Counted from the first letter of the stretch, positions 31,394-40,172 are shown. The stretch is DNA of 64,000 bases from Chryseobacterium sp. LJ668 (GCF_019613955.1 NZ_CP080443.1:3023001-3087000), one strand, 5' to 3'. Made by a program: numbers and translations. Notes: generated by a model not told the origin, from the sequence alone.

Positions 31394-31900
31394 ATGTCAA
31401 CAGAAAATCTTACAAACGCAGAAGCAATCAAGAAAATTAAAGAACTATCAGAAAAAGCCAGAATATGTATGTTTGCAACAGATCTCGAAACATTACCCCT
31501 TAATTCGAGACCTATGAGCCTTCAGGAAACTGATGAATCGGGAAATCTTTGGTTTATAAGCAGTGAAGCGAGCAACAAAAATTTCGAAATCAAAGAAGAC
31601 CGCAGAGTTCAGTTATTTTTTATGAACAACAGCGATTCAGAATATTTATCTGTATATGGTGAAGCTTCAATTTATAAAGATAAATCTACCATAGAAGAAA
31701 AATGGTCTGCAATGGCCAATGCTTGGTTTGACGGCAAAGATGATCCGAATGTTTCTATTATCCGTGTACAGCCTAAAGAAAGTTATTACTGGGATACAAA
31801 AGCAGGAAAGCTTGTGAGTATGCTAAGTTTCGTTGCTGCTGCAGTTACCGGCAACAAAACCGATAATTCAGACGGAGTTGAAGGAAATGCAACCATCTAG
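31394..31900 (+). CDS. General stress protein, pyridoxamine-5'-phosphate-oxidase-like flavin-binding fold
   Basis: A 168-residue split-barrel protein of the general stress protein 26 / PNPOx-like family: ICMFATDL near 24, RPMSLQETDESGNLWFISS near 39-57, QLFFMN near 75 and a C-terminal YYWDTKAGKL. Members bind FMN or a related cofactor and are induced by stress in many bacteria; the reaction is unknown. A C-terminal tail (SMLSFVAAAVTGNK) extends beyond the barrel. It is followed by a small hypothetical gene 27 bp downstream and sits opposite the Crp/Fnr-SDR pair, suggesting a small stress locus. Confidence 0.88.
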   Translation: MSTENLTNAEAIKKIKELSEKARICMFATDLETLPLNSRPMSLQETDESGNLWFISSEASNKNFEIKEDRRVQLFFMNNSDSEYLSVYGEASIYKDKSTIEEKWSAMANAWFDGKDDPNVSIIRVQPKESYYWDTKAGKLVSMLSFVAAAVTGNKTDNSDGVEGNATI

Positions 31901-31927
31901 TTTTAAACCACAAAAAACCATGCACCC

Positions 31928-32281
31928 ATGATTTTTGAAGATCAACCGCATGCTGTTCACCATGAGATGAGCAGCATGCCACATGAGAATTTTAAGTTTA
32001 TTACCAATATCATTAGCTTCACAGGTGATCAGTCTTTCATTCTCACATCCCTGCAGAAAATAAAGAATAGTACGCTATGCGACATCAAAAGAAGTACGAT
32101 TGATAAATTTATTAAAGAATATGCCCTAAATTTCGGCGGCTTCGTTGAGAACGATATATATTCTCATCAGCATGACAATGATTATCAAATGTGCCCGTCT
32201 TACGCGAAAAAATCATTTGAAAAAGTAATGAGAGAGCAGGAATATCTGAATAGATTGGTTAGTATTTTAAATGCAGATTAG
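31928..32281 (+). CDS. Hypothetical protein (117 aa)
   Basis: I do not recognise this protein. The first 20 residues are rich in histidine (HAVHHEM, PHEN), and a further cluster HQHDND near 80-85 is followed by a C-P pair. The rest is mixed helical, without signal peptide or membrane segment. Spacing of 27 bp after the stress-protein gene and matching base composition support a real co-transcribed gene. Metal binding through the histidines is possible but only inferred. Confidence 0.65.
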   Translation: MIFEDQPHAVHHEMSSMPHENFKFITNIISFTGDQSFILTSLQKIKNSTLCDIKRSTIDKFIKEYALNFGGFVENDIYSHQHDNDYQMCPSYAKKSFEKVMREQEYLNRLVSILNAD

Positions 32282-32288
32282 TTTTTAA

Positions 32289-32882
32289 CTATTTATCAGT
32301 TATAAAATTTTTTCTTGCTAGTTCTTTTCTTACCCTACTTAAACTTTCGGGTGTAATTCCTAGATAGGATGCGACCATCCATTGAGGTACTCTGAGTAAT
32401 AAATCAGGGTACATTTTTATAAATTTCAAATACCTTTCTTCAGCGGTTTCGCCCAATAATGAGTTGATTCTGTCTTGTAAACTCTTTACGTGTTTCTGCA
32501 AAACCAAGTCATTTTTCTCTATACTGTTTGGAAATTCTCCCAGCAGTTTATTAAAAAAATCACGTTGCAGCACAGAAACCTCAGAATCTTCTACCGCTTC
32601 TATATAATAATTAGATTTTTCATTAAAATACAGACTGCTTCGGTCACCAATTAACCAATTTTCAGGTGCAAACTGAATGATATGTTCTTTACCATTTTTA
32701 TCTATAGAAAACATCCTTAAAAGCCCCTTTTCTACGAAAAAGGTATTGCGGCAAACCTCACCGTGCTGTAATAAAAGCTCGCCTTTAGAGACTTTTTTTA
32801 TTTCATAATATATACTGCATAAGCTTAGTCTTTCTGCGGGAACTTCGAGTACTTTTGCTAGATAAGTGGTTATGTTACTCAT
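32289..32882 (-). CDS. Crp/Fnr family regulator 2
   Basis: A 197-residue regulator: beta-roll (about 20-110, with VEKGLLRMFSIDKNGKEHIIQF near 50-71) and a C-terminal HTH with the recognition segment VASYLGITPESLSRVRKEL near 170-188. This is the common Bacteroidota Crp/Fnr group that controls stress or xenobiotic genes. No Fe-S cysteines are visible. It overlaps the ytxJ stop by 4 bp (ATGA) and is the last of five translationally coupled genes including two bacillithiol proteins, so it may be the feedback regulator of that operon. Confidence 0.9.
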   Translation of the reverse strand: MSNITTYLAKVLEVPAERLSLCSIYYEIKKVSKGELLLQHGEVCRNTFFVEKGLLRMFSIDKNGKEHIIQFAPENWLIGDRSSLYFNEKSNYYIEAVEDSEVSVLQRDFFNKLLGEFPNSIEKNDLVLQKHVKSLQDRINSLLGETAEERYLKFIKMYPDLLLRVPQWMVASYLGITPESLSRVRKELARKNFITDK

Positions 32883-33262
32883 AATGTAATCTGGCTTAAA
32901 CTTATATCCTGATGTGATGCATTATTTACTTCATTACCGTTTTGGATGACAATCAGTTGCGGGCTTTCGTGTCTTATGCCAAAATCTTCAGCGATTTTAT
33001 TAGAAAGATTTCTGTGTGCCAAAAGGTCTAAAAAATAAAAAGTGGCTACCTTTTCATCAGCTTCTTCAATTTCTTTTTCAAAATTCCTTAAAACGGTTTT
33101 GCTAATAAAGCAGCTGGTGGAGTGTTTGAAAATAGCAATTTTTCCGTCATAAGATTTTTTAATGGCATTCTCTAAATCTTTTTCTGATTCTATAAGATTC
33201 CAGAAAGATTTTGATTGCTTTTCTTGTTGCTTCTCGCCAAATATTTTATCAAAAAAACTCAT
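32879..33262 (-). CDS. ytxJ: Bacillithiol system redox-active protein YtxJ
   Basis: A 127-residue thioredoxin-fold protein with a single active-site cysteine in FKHSTSCFIS (C51), the YtxJ signature, and a cis-proline region HESPQLIVI near 99. YtxJ (also called BrxC) is a monothiol bacilliredoxin-like protein that removes or transfers bacillithiol in redox homeostasis. Its presence next to a YfiT-type bacillithiol transferase indicates that this organism makes bacillithiol. It overlaps the DUF1569 gene and the Crp/Fnr gene by 4 bp each. Confidence 0.9.
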   Translation of the reverse strand: MSFFDKIFGEKQQEKQSKSFWNLIESEKDLENAIKKSYDGKIAIFKHSTSCFISKTVLRNFEKEIEEADEKVATFYFLDLLAHRNLSNKIAEDFGIRHESPQLIVIQNGNEVNNASHQDISLSQITL

Positions 33263-33720
33263 ACATTAAATTGTTTCAGGTGATGATTGAGGTGTTTGTA
33301 TTCTAAAAAGCCCCAATCTTTTTCTTCCATTTCCCCAAAAAGTACATGACTGCTTGGTAAGTTGTGATTTTTATAAGCATTATCATATTTAATCAATGTA
33401 TTGAGCAGATTGATTTTTGCTGTTTCAAAATCACATTCAAAATTAACGATTAGTTTTTGAAAACTCGGCATATTATGCGGAATTCCGTTATTAAAGATCT
33501 GAATTTCTTTTTTAGTTAAAACCCCAATTGCCCTGAACATAAAATTAATTTTAGGAAGATGAATTTCTTTCAATGGAACTTGCAGCACGAGATAACAATG
33601 AGTCAGCATCTGCGAAGCATTCATCCTGCCCCAATTTCTTTGGGAATTTTCGGAAAGAAGAGAAATCCTGGTCATAATTTCGTTGAAATAAATTCTGTTG
33701 TGAAGACTTTTTTTTACCAA
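33259..33720 (-). CDS. DUF1569 family protein (DinB-like fold)
   Basis: A 153-residue protein matching DUF1569, a branch of the DinB/YfiT four-helix metalloenzyme superfamily: WGRMNASQMLTH near 30-41, then a helical middle and a C-terminal YKHLNHHLKQF with a His triad. The three histidine positions suggest a bound divalent metal, as in thiol-dependent transferases. It overlaps bstA/yfiT by 7 bp upstream and ytxJ by 4 bp downstream, so a role in bacillithiol-dependent chemistry is a reasonable inference. Confidence 0.83.
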   Translation of the reverse strand: MVKKSLHNRIYFNEIMTRISLLSENSQRNWGRMNASQMLTHCYLVLQVPLKEIHLPKINFMFRAIGVLTKKEIQIFNNGIPHNMPSFQKLIVNFECDFETAKINLLNTLIKYDNAYKNHNLPSSHVLFGEMEEKDWGFLEYKHLNHHLKQFNV

Positions 33721-34250
33721 CCTTTTTCGAGCTTTAAATTTTCAATATGTGCAAAATGATGATTGCAGTGCCATGCGTAAAGTGCTAAATAATATCTGAG
33801 GTTATAATCGATCTCTTTTTCAGGATGACGGAAAGTTCTTTCAAACTGCTTATTGGTCAATGTTTTGAGTAAATGATACCATCTCTGGTGAATTCCTTTC
33901 AGCATTCTTATTGCAGGTTTTACGGACATGTCTACACTATCCTGAAGCTCGGCCCATCGCGCTTCATCATACGGTTTTATTGTGGGATTATTTTCTGTCA
34001 GGGCCAATTTAAATCGGATAAAACTATTGGCATGGCTGTCTGCAAGATGATTAACAAGTTGTCGGACTGTCCAGCCGCCTTCTCTGTAAGGAGTATCTAA
34101 TTGCTGATCAGAAAAATCTTCAATTAACTTTTTTAATTTTTCGGGAAAGTTTTTGATTACTTTAATGTGGCTGTCCAATTCGATATCGCATTGGGTGTTT
34201 TTTTCTTTAAATTCTCCGATTGGGAATTTCTTAGATTCAATGGTATTCAT
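33714..34250 (-). CDS. yfiT: YfiT/BstA-type bacillithiol S-transferase
   Basis: A 178-residue DinB-fold metalloprotein of the YfiT family. GGWTVRQLVNHLADSH near 58-73 and the C-terminal HCNHHFAH carry the metal ligands H68, H161 and H165, which correspond in spacing to the B. subtilis YfiT set. Family members conjugate bacillithiol to electrophilic compounds. The opening KFPIGEFK is also a family hallmark. The gene overlaps the preceding hypothetical gene by 14 bp and DUF1569 by 7 bp, so it is translated within the five-gene operon. Confidence 0.92.
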   Translation of the reverse strand: MNTIESKKFPIGEFKEKNTQCDIELDSHIKVIKNFPEKLKKLIEDFSDQQLDTPYREGGWTVRQLVNHLADSHANSFIRFKLALTENNPTIKPYDEARWAELQDSVDMSVKPAIRMLKGIHQRWYHLLKTLTNKQFERTFRHPEKEIDYNLRYYLALYAWHCNHHFAHIENLKLEKGW

Positions 34251-34827
34251 CTTTAATGATGTTAAAAAGGTTCAATATTATAACAGCATTTTCATCTTGT
34301 AAATAATACAGCATTTTATTCTGATATTGATCATTTTTTGAGTAAATAATAAAATAATGATAATAATTTTTTATTTCTACATCTTTAAATAATAATTCTT
34401 TATCATTGAATATAATTCTGTCAGATAAAAACTTAATATTACATATAGTAAATTCTATTCCATTTCCAATTTTATCTAAATATTTTTTTGAAATATCGTT
34501 GAGATAATAATTCCAGAGATGGTCAATTATACTGGAATATAATTCATGCTTCTCGTTTAATTTTCTCCTATAAAACAACTTAAAATTAATCTTAAGTTCT
34601 TTGCCTGAATTTGTTTTAATGAAAATTTTATATTCTCTGCCGATATAGAATTCTAAACCCTTAATAAAATGTATGCCATAACGAATTCCAACAATATCAT
34701 TTTTATTGACGATGGTAAATAAATCATCTTTATGATCTTTGTTTTCAAACTTAATAAAGTTTTCATTTAAAATCAATTGCCTCTTCCTATTATCAAATAA
34801 ACCACGAATAATAATAAATTCTTTCAT
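34237..34827 (-). CDS. Hypothetical protein, PH-like domain possible
   Basis: A 196-residue protein rich in Ile, Asn, Lys and Tyr, which I do not recognise. Alternating beta strands such as IKFENKD, GIRYGIHFIKG and YKIFIKTNSG followed by helix LYSSIIDHLW look like a bacterial PH-like domain used in small Bacteroidota proteins. There is no signal peptide. Its composition is more AT-rich than the genes downstream. It is the first gene of the five-gene row and overlaps yfiT by 14 bp. Confidence 0.65.
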   Translation of the reverse strand: MKEFIIIRGLFDNRKRQLILNENFIKFENKDHKDDLFTIVNKNDIVGIRYGIHFIKGLEFYIGREYKIFIKTNSGKELKINFKLFYRRKLNEKHELYSSIIDHLWNYYLNDISKKYLDKIGNGIEFTICNIKFLSDRIIFNDKELLFKDVEIKNYYHYFIIYSKNDQYQNKMLYYLQDENAVIILNLFNIIKDEYH

Positions 34828-34947
34828 AAATAAAACTTGACCTTATACAATTTAAAATATTTGTTTGTATTTCTTTTAAAAATTAGAAACATTCAATTAA
34901 AAAATTTACACGTACTTTAAAGTGAGGAAGATAATGTAAATTTATAT

Positions 34948-36090
34948 TTAATAACCATGCAAATCGATACCTTCTGTTCTTTGAAGCGTGATCTTTTTAC
35001 CCATTTTCTTTTGAATCACCCTGAAATGCTGCAATTCATCATCTGTAAGAATATTAATGGCAGTTCCCTTTTCGCCTGCACGGCCTGTTCTACCGATTCG
35101 GTGAATGTAATCTAATGGTGATCTGGGCAATTCGTAATTAATGACACATGGCAAAGATTCGATATGGATTCCACGACCTAACAAATCTGTCGCAACTAAA
35201 ATTTGTGCACCGTTTACCTTAAATTCTTCCAGATTATTTCTTCGTGCGCCCTGAGATTTCTGACTGTGGATGGCGACAGCTTTTATTTTATTTTTCTTTA
35301 GTTTTTCAACCAGATTATCTGCAGATTTTGTTGACGAAACAAAGATCAGAGCTTTTTCTACCTTTTTTTCTTTAATCAAGTAGCGCAAAAAAGGACCTTT
35401 GTTTTCGGGAGAAACATGATAAGCCAGTTGCTCGATATGCTCAATATCAACTTCTTCTTTTTTAATTTCAATCAATATAGGATTCATTGAAAGACGTTTC
35501 TTCATTTCTGAAACCTTATCATCTAAAGTTGCAGAAAACAAAGTCGTTTGTTTCATCACAGGCATCATCCCGAAAAGCTTATCCATCTCTTCACCAAAAC
35601 CTAACTGAAACATTTTGTCTGCCTCGTCGATCACCAGGTGCTGAATTCCGGAAATGCTCAATGCATTATGATCAATCAGATCCAGCAAACGACCGGGTGT
35701 TGCAATAAGAACTTCTACGCCAAACATCCCTTTCATCTGTGGATTGATAGAGACACCACCATACACTGCCATCGTTCGAATTTCACGCTTCAGATTTTCT
35801 GTGAATGCTCTGAAAACTTCATCAATCTGAATTGCTAACTCACGGGTAGGAACCAATATCAAAACCTGAACATTTCTATCTTTTTTTACTTCTGCATTCT
35901 GTAGTTTTTCTAAAATAGGCATTACAAAACAAGCGGTTTTTCCGGAACCGGTTTGGGCAATTCCCATCAGATCTTTTCCCTGCAAAATCACAGGTATTGC
36001 CTGCTCCTGAATAGGAAACGGTTTCAGATACCCTAGTTTTTTAACGGAATGAATGATATTGTGTGATAATCCTAAAGACTCAAATGACAT
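34948..36090 (-). CDS. DEAD-box ATP-dependent RNA helicase (RhlE-like)
   Basis: A 380-residue DEAD-box RNA helicase comprising only the two RecA-like domains. Q motif FPIQEQAIP near 25-33, motif I AQTGSGKT near 45-52, PTRELA near 80, TPGR near 130, DEAD near 153, SAT near 185, GRGIHIE near 311 and HRIGRTGRAG near 335. The short C-terminus, with no basic or dbpA-type extension, places it with compact RhlE-like helicases acting on rRNA or mRNA. It stands alone and is divergent from pncA. Confidence 0.94.
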   Translation of the reverse strand: MSFESLGLSHNIIHSVKKLGYLKPFPIQEQAIPVILQGKDLMGIAQTGSGKTACFVMPILEKLQNAEVKKDRNVQVLILVPTRELAIQIDEVFRAFTENLKREIRTMAVYGGVSINPQMKGMFGVEVLIATPGRLLDLIDHNALSISGIQHLVIDEADKMFQLGFGEEMDKLFGMMPVMKQTTLFSATLDDKVSEMKKRLSMNPILIEIKKEEVDIEHIEQLAYHVSPENKGPFLRYLIKEKKVEKALIFVSSTKSADNLVEKLKKNKIKAVAIHSQKSQGARRNNLEEFKVNGAQILVATDLLGRGIHIESLPCVINYELPRSPLDYIHRIGRTGRAGEKGTAINILTDDELQHFRVIQKKMGKKITLQRTEGIDLHGY

Positions 36091-36255
36091 AAAATACTTA
36101 TTTCCTGCAAAGATAAGCTATTGACATTTGGTTTTATATCGAAACTAAATAGAGTGATTGTAATTTTTTTGCAAATGCCGTTTTGTCCGATAAATATATT
36201 TTGGATAAATATTTGAGTATAATTTGTCAATTGATTAAAAATCGAAAATTTAGAT

Positions 36256-36861
36256 ATGAAAAAAGCATTGATAATCGTAGATGTACAAAATGATTTTTGT
36301 GAAGGAGGAGCATTAGCCGTACCCGGAGCAAATGAAATAATTCCGTACATTAATCTTCTGATGGAAGAAAATGAATATGACCAGATCGTCCTGACCCAAG
36401 ACTGGCATCCGGCGAATCATAACAGTTTTGCCAGCAACAACGGGAAAAATGTGGGCGAAAGTATTATTTTAAATGGTGTACCGCAGTTTATGTGGCCTGA
36501 TCATTGTGTGGAAGGAACTTTCGGGGCAGATTTTCATAAAGATTTAAACAGAGAAAAGGTTACTCATATTGTTCAGAAAGGGAAGAATTCAGAGATTGAC
36601 AGTTATAGCGGTTTTCAGGATAATAATCACTTTATGAAGACAGGACTGGATGATTTTTTAAAATATCATGATATTCAATTGTTGGAAATTGTAGGTTTAG
36701 CTATGGATTACTGCGTAAAATTTACGGCCACAGATGCCGTTGCCAACGGATATGTTACCTGCCTTCATTTTAACGGAACGCGTGCCGTCAATGTAAAACC
36801 TGATAACGGAAAAGATGCTATCTTTGAAATGTTACAAAAAGGTGTGACAGTTTTAGGATAA
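36256..36861 (+). CDS. pncA: Nicotinamidase/pyrazinamidase PncA
   Basis: A 201-residue nicotinamidase, hydrolysing nicotinamide to nicotinate in NAD salvage. The catalytic triad is visible as D9 (IIVDVQNDF), K108 (QKGKNSEIDSYSGF) and the nucleophile C153 (GLAMDYCVKFTA); zinc ligands D49 and H51 are in QDWHPA, with H83 in WPDH. One residue differs from the usual GLATDYC, with Met for Thr, which is not catalytic. Length fits. Its stop codon overlaps the next start by 1 bp (TAATG), so the membrane protein downstream is probably co-translated. Confidence 0.96.
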   Translation: MKKALIIVDVQNDFCEGGALAVPGANEIIPYINLLMEENEYDQIVLTQDWHPANHNSFASNNGKNVGESIILNGVPQFMWPDHCVEGTFGADFHKDLNREKVTHIVQKGKNSEIDSYSGFQDNNHFMKTGLDDFLKYHDIQLLEIVGLAMDYCVKFTATDAVANGYVTCLHFNGTRAVNVKPDNGKDAIFEMLQKGVTVLG

Positions 36862-37544
36862 TGAAAAGTATTTTTAGAAAAAGTATTGATAAGTTTATTA
36901 TTAAAGAAGTAGCTTCTATTTTAGAGGTTCATTCTATTAATTATCAGATCATTAGTAATGAAAAAGATTTCAATCCAAGTTTTATAACAGACACTAATAA
37001 GATTGAATATCAACTTTTAATCGATAAAGATGATTTCGATGTTGCTAATAAAGCTGTTTCGTCTTATTATGCTCAAGAAACCTCAATTCCGGAAGAGTAT
37101 TATTTATTAGATTATTCTAATGAGGAGCTGAAAGAAATTCTCTATAAAAAAGATGAATGGAATGAGTTTGATTACGGAGCCGCAAACAAAATACTGAAGG
37201 AGCGAGGCGAAAATATTACTGATGAAGAAATCAATACTATTAATCAAAACCGTCTGAATTCCTTAAGATATGAGTATGAAAATCCACAGGAGGTTAAAAA
37301 TTACATCATTGTAGGTTATATTTTTGCAATTGCCGGTTGCATTTTATCATTGCTATGGGGAATGCTAATATTCGTGAGTTATGCTATTGCAATAGTAGTA
37401 ATTAAATTAAGAAAACAACTTCCGAGCGGAGAAAGCATCTATTATTTTAATGAAAAGGACAGAAAGCACGGAAAAAGAATTTTAATCTTAAGTTTAATAT
37501 TTACCACTATTTGGATTTCTATCTTTATAATGAATGAATTGTGA
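36861..37544 (+). CDS. Membrane protein with N-terminal DUF2007-like domain
   Basis: A 227-residue protein. The N-terminal 70 residues (VASILEVHSINYQIISNE, EYQLLIDKDDFDVA) resemble the DUF2007 putative signal-transducing domain; the middle is charged, with repeated EEL/EEIN segments. Two transmembrane helices lie at about 148-178 (broken by a short turn) and 207-224. The function is unknown. It is coupled to pncA by a 1-bp overlap and followed by a strong bidirectional terminator. Confidence 0.72.
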   Translation: MKSIFRKSIDKFIIKEVASILEVHSINYQIISNEKDFNPSFITDTNKIEYQLLIDKDDFDVANKAVSSYYAQETSIPEEYYLLDYSNEELKEILYKKDEWNEFDYGAANKILKERGENITDEEINTINQNRLNSLRYEYENPQEVKNYIIVGYIFAIAGCILSLLWGMLIFVSYAIAIVVIKLRKQLPSGESIYYFNEKDRKHGKRILILSLIFTTIWISIFIMNEL

Positions 37545-37582
37545 AAACTGCAATATTCAAACAAAAAAACATGATGATACAT

Positions 37583-37616
37583 AAAAAAGACGCAGAATTT
37601 ATTATCTGCGTCTTTT
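37583..37616. terminator. Bidirectional terminator before the pseudouridine synthase
   Basis: AAAAGACGCAGA (37585-37596) pairs perfectly with TCTGCGTCTTTT (37605-37616), loop ATTTATTA. Confidence 0.9.
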
Positions 37617-37637
37617 CTTATTTTACTAAAGTTTTTA

Positions 37638-38894
37638 TTAAAGCATCTTCAAAGTATTCACCTCAAGATCTGTAAGGATTCTCCAGTGTCCACGTTTGAT
37701 GTTTTTCTTGGTCAATCCTGCAAACATTACTCTGTCCAGTGCTTCAACTTCGTATCCTAATCTTTGGAAAATTCTTCTGATCACACGATTCCAGCCGATA
37801 TGAATTTCCATTCCGATCTCATTTTTAGGCTTCCCTTCAATGAAGGATATTTGATCTACAGTTGCAATTCCTTCCTCAAGACGAATGCCTTCTACAATCA
37901 GTCTCATATCTTCATTGGTTAATTTCTTATCCAAAGTGACATGATAGATTTTTTTAGCATCAAAAGACGGGTGTGTCAATTTTTTTGTCATGTGACCGTC
38001 ATTCGTCAAAAGAATAACTCCTGTTGTAGAACGGTCTAGTCTTCCGACAGGGAACACACGGTAAGGAGATGCATTCGCAACCAAATCCATTACTGTTTTT
38101 CTAGCTTTGTCGTCTTTTGTTGTTGAGATGTAACCTTTAGGCTTATTTAAAAGCACATAGACCGGCTTTTCTGGGGTAATGCCCTGTCCGTCGAAAACTA
38201 CTTTATCCGTTTTCTCAACCTGATATCCCATTTCGGTAACTACCTGTCCGTTTACTTCTACCAATCCCTGAACAATCAGTTCATCAGCTTCTCTCCTACT
38301 GCAAATTCCTGAATTTGCGATGTATTTATTCAGACGAATGGTATCTTTATGAACGTCTTTTTCAACCTTTTTAAATCTTCTTTTCTGTACAAAAGATCTT
38401 GCTCTGTCGTCATCTCTGTCGGTTTCGCTTCCAGGTCTTCTTCCGTATTTTAAGCTGCCTCTTTCATATTTACCTCTTTTATCTGAGCTGCTTCTTCCCT
38501 CTCCTCCTCTTTTGAAGTTTGTTTGGCCAAAAGGCTTTCTCTCTTCACTTTGGTTGGATACAAAAGGTTCTTTTTCAACTTTTGAGTATTTTTTTTCCAT
38601 TCTACTTTCGTAGCTGGTATCAGATCTCCTGGAATCAGGTTTTTTAAAAGGTCTTGCGCTGTCTGTATCTGTATCTCTGTCACTTCTGCTGAAGGGCTTT
38701 TTCTCAAATTTTGATGGGCCGTTTTCGTTTCTTTCTTTTGGGCCAAAACTTCTTTCGCCAGTTTTAGAAAATGGCTTTTTGAAAGATTTTGAATCTGAAG
38801 AATTTCCAGATTTAGGAGCGCGAGGACTGTCTGCATTTCTTGTTGAAGATCTGGGTTTTTTAGGTCTTCCTGAATTATTATTGTCTCTGCTCAT
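37638..38894 (-). CDS. RNA pseudouridine synthase (RluB/RsuA family) with long basic N-terminus
   Basis: A 418-residue protein. The enzyme part starts near residue 186 with an S4 RNA-binding domain (IRLNKYIANSGICSRREADE) and a pseudouridine synthase domain with catalytic D287 in VGRLDRSTTG, as in 23S rRNA RluB or 16S RsuA. The first 180 or so residues are a disordered low-complexity segment rich in Ser, Arg, Lys, Pro and Asp, typical of Bacteroidota homologues and probably an RNA-binding or ribosome-docking tail. A TATCTTTG element precedes the ATG. The closer paralogue (RluB rather than RsuA/RluE/RluF) is not settled by eye. Confidence 0.9.
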   Translation of the reverse strand: MSRDNNNSGRPKKPRSSTRNADSPRAPKSGNSSDSKSFKKPFSKTGERSFGPKERNENGPSKFEKKPFSRSDRDTDTDSARPFKKPDSRRSDTSYESRMEKKYSKVEKEPFVSNQSEERKPFGQTNFKRGGEGRSSSDKRGKYERGSLKYGRRPGSETDRDDDRARSFVQKRRFKKVEKDVHKDTIRLNKYIANSGICSRREADELIVQGLVEVNGQVVTEMGYQVEKTDKVVFDGQGITPEKPVYVLLNKPKGYISTTKDDKARKTVMDLVANASPYRVFPVGRLDRSTTGVILLTNDGHMTKKLTHPSFDAKKIYHVTLDKKLTNEDMRLIVEGIRLEEGIATVDQISFIEGKPKNEIGMEIHIGWNRVIRRIFQRLGYEVEALDRVMFAGLTKKNIKRGHWRILTDLEVNTLKML

Positions 38895-38908
38895 TCTAAA
38901 TATTTTTG

Positions 38909-38916
38909 CAAAGATA
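38909..38916 (-). promoter_or_regulatory. Promoter -7 element TATCTTTG of the pseudouridine synthase
   Basis: The minus strand reads TATCTTTG 14 bp before the ATG at 38894. Confidence 0.5.
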
Positions 38917-38949
38917 GTGATTTAGTTACGAGTTAGAAATTAAGAATCA

Positions 38950-38957
38950 TAACTTTG
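38950..38957 (+). promoter_or_regulatory. Promoter -7 element TAACTTTG of aroB
   Basis: TAACTTTG matches TAnnTTTG, 39 bp before the aroB start at 38997. Confidence 0.5.
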
Positions 38958-38996
38958 TACAATTGTTTGCTTATTAATTTAATTAAAAATTAAAAA

Positions 38997-40043
38997 ATGA
39001 TCACTTTCCTAGACCGTAATTTTTCTCAGTTAAATGATTTTCTTTCCGAAAAAACTTTCAGCAAAATATTTATTCTAATAGACGAAAATACGCATGAATA
39101 TTGTCTTCCTGTTCTTTTAGGCAATTTAGAAACAGAAATTAATTTTGAAATTTTGGAAATTGAACCCGGCGAGGAAATGAAAAATATACAGACCGCTAAT
39201 CACTTATGGGAAATTTTGACCGAAATGCAGGCTGACCGAAAAGCGCTGGTCATCAATCTAGGCGGCGGAGTGATTACAGATATGGGTGGTTTTGTGGCTT
39301 CAACCTATAAAAGAGGAATTCAATTTATCAATATACCAACAACATTATTATCAATGTGTGATGCTTCTATAGGCGGAAAAACCGGGATTGATCTGATGCA
39401 TTATAAAAATATGGTTGGAACATTCAGTATTCCGGAACAAATTTTTGTTTATCCTCAATTTCTGGAAACGCTTCCTTATAAAGAACTGCGAAGTGGTTTT
39501 GCTGAAATGCTGAAACATGGATTAATCGCAGACCGATCACATTGGGAAGAACTTATACAGATTCAGAAGCTTGATGCAGACAGTGTTTTAGTGCATATTC
39601 AGACCTCGATGGATATTAAACAAAATATCGTTGAGAAAGATTTTCACGAAAAAAATATAAGAAAAACTTTAAATTTCGGACATACAATTGGTCACGCAAT
39701 TGAAAGCTTATGTTTAGAAAAAGAAAATCCAATTCTTCACGGTGAGGCTGTTGCACTGGGGATGATTTGCGAAACGCATCTTTCTTATTTAGAAGGCTTA
39801 CTTTCTAAAGGAGATTCGGAAACTGTCATTACGAATATTCAGAAATATTATCCTTTTATAGATTTAAGGGAGTTTACTTATGAAGGTATTCTAAAACTTC
39901 TATTAAATGATAAGAAAAACACAGATAATAAGATCAACTTTTCATTGCTTTCTGAGATAGGTTTTTGTGTTTATAATTATGAGTGTGACATTAAAAACAT
40001 TCAAAAATGTCTTGATTATTATAGATTATTAAGTGGTTTTTGA
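38997..40043 (+). CDS. aroB: 3-dehydroquinate synthase AroB
   Basis: A 348-residue enzyme of the shikimate pathway, converting DAHP to 3-dehydroquinate with NAD and zinc. Visible motifs: EPGEEMKN near 56-63, GGGVITDMGGFVASTYKRGI near 89-108 for NAD and substrate, TTLLSMCDASIGGKTGID near 116-133, ELRSGFAEMLKHG near 160-172, and zinc ligands in GHTIGHAIE near 227 and HGEAVALGM near 245. All parts are in order and the length is normal. It is a single-gene unit next to the divergent pseudouridine synthase gene. Confidence 0.96.
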   Translation: MITFLDRNFSQLNDFLSEKTFSKIFILIDENTHEYCLPVLLGNLETEINFEILEIEPGEEMKNIQTANHLWEILTEMQADRKALVINLGGGVITDMGGFVASTYKRGIQFINIPTTLLSMCDASIGGKTGIDLMHYKNMVGTFSIPEQIFVYPQFLETLPYKELRSGFAEMLKHGLIADRSHWEELIQIQKLDADSVLVHIQTSMDIKQNIVEKDFHEKNIRKTLNFGHTIGHAIESLCLEKENPILHGEAVALGMICETHLSYLEGLLSKGDSETVITNIQKYYPFIDLREFTYEGILKLLLNDKKNTDNKINFSLLSEIGFCVYNYECDIKNIQKCLDYYRLLSGF

Positions 40044-40172
40044 AACAATTGTCACTAATACTATTCATAGCATAATTGTTTATCGGTGTTTCTAACCTAT
40101 TGATTGTCAGATTAATAAAAATAATATTCTATTTTAGTGATATCTATCATGTAATGTTTTAACTGTCTAATA

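Noticed and set aside
31290..31517. 75-codon frame before the stress protein
   Set aside because: It overlaps the start of the stress gene in another frame and has biased low-complexity composition.
38450..38836. 128-codon open frame inside the pseudouridine synthase gene
   Set aside because: It is a shadow frame in the Ser/Lys-rich segment on the same strand, with no motif or start context.
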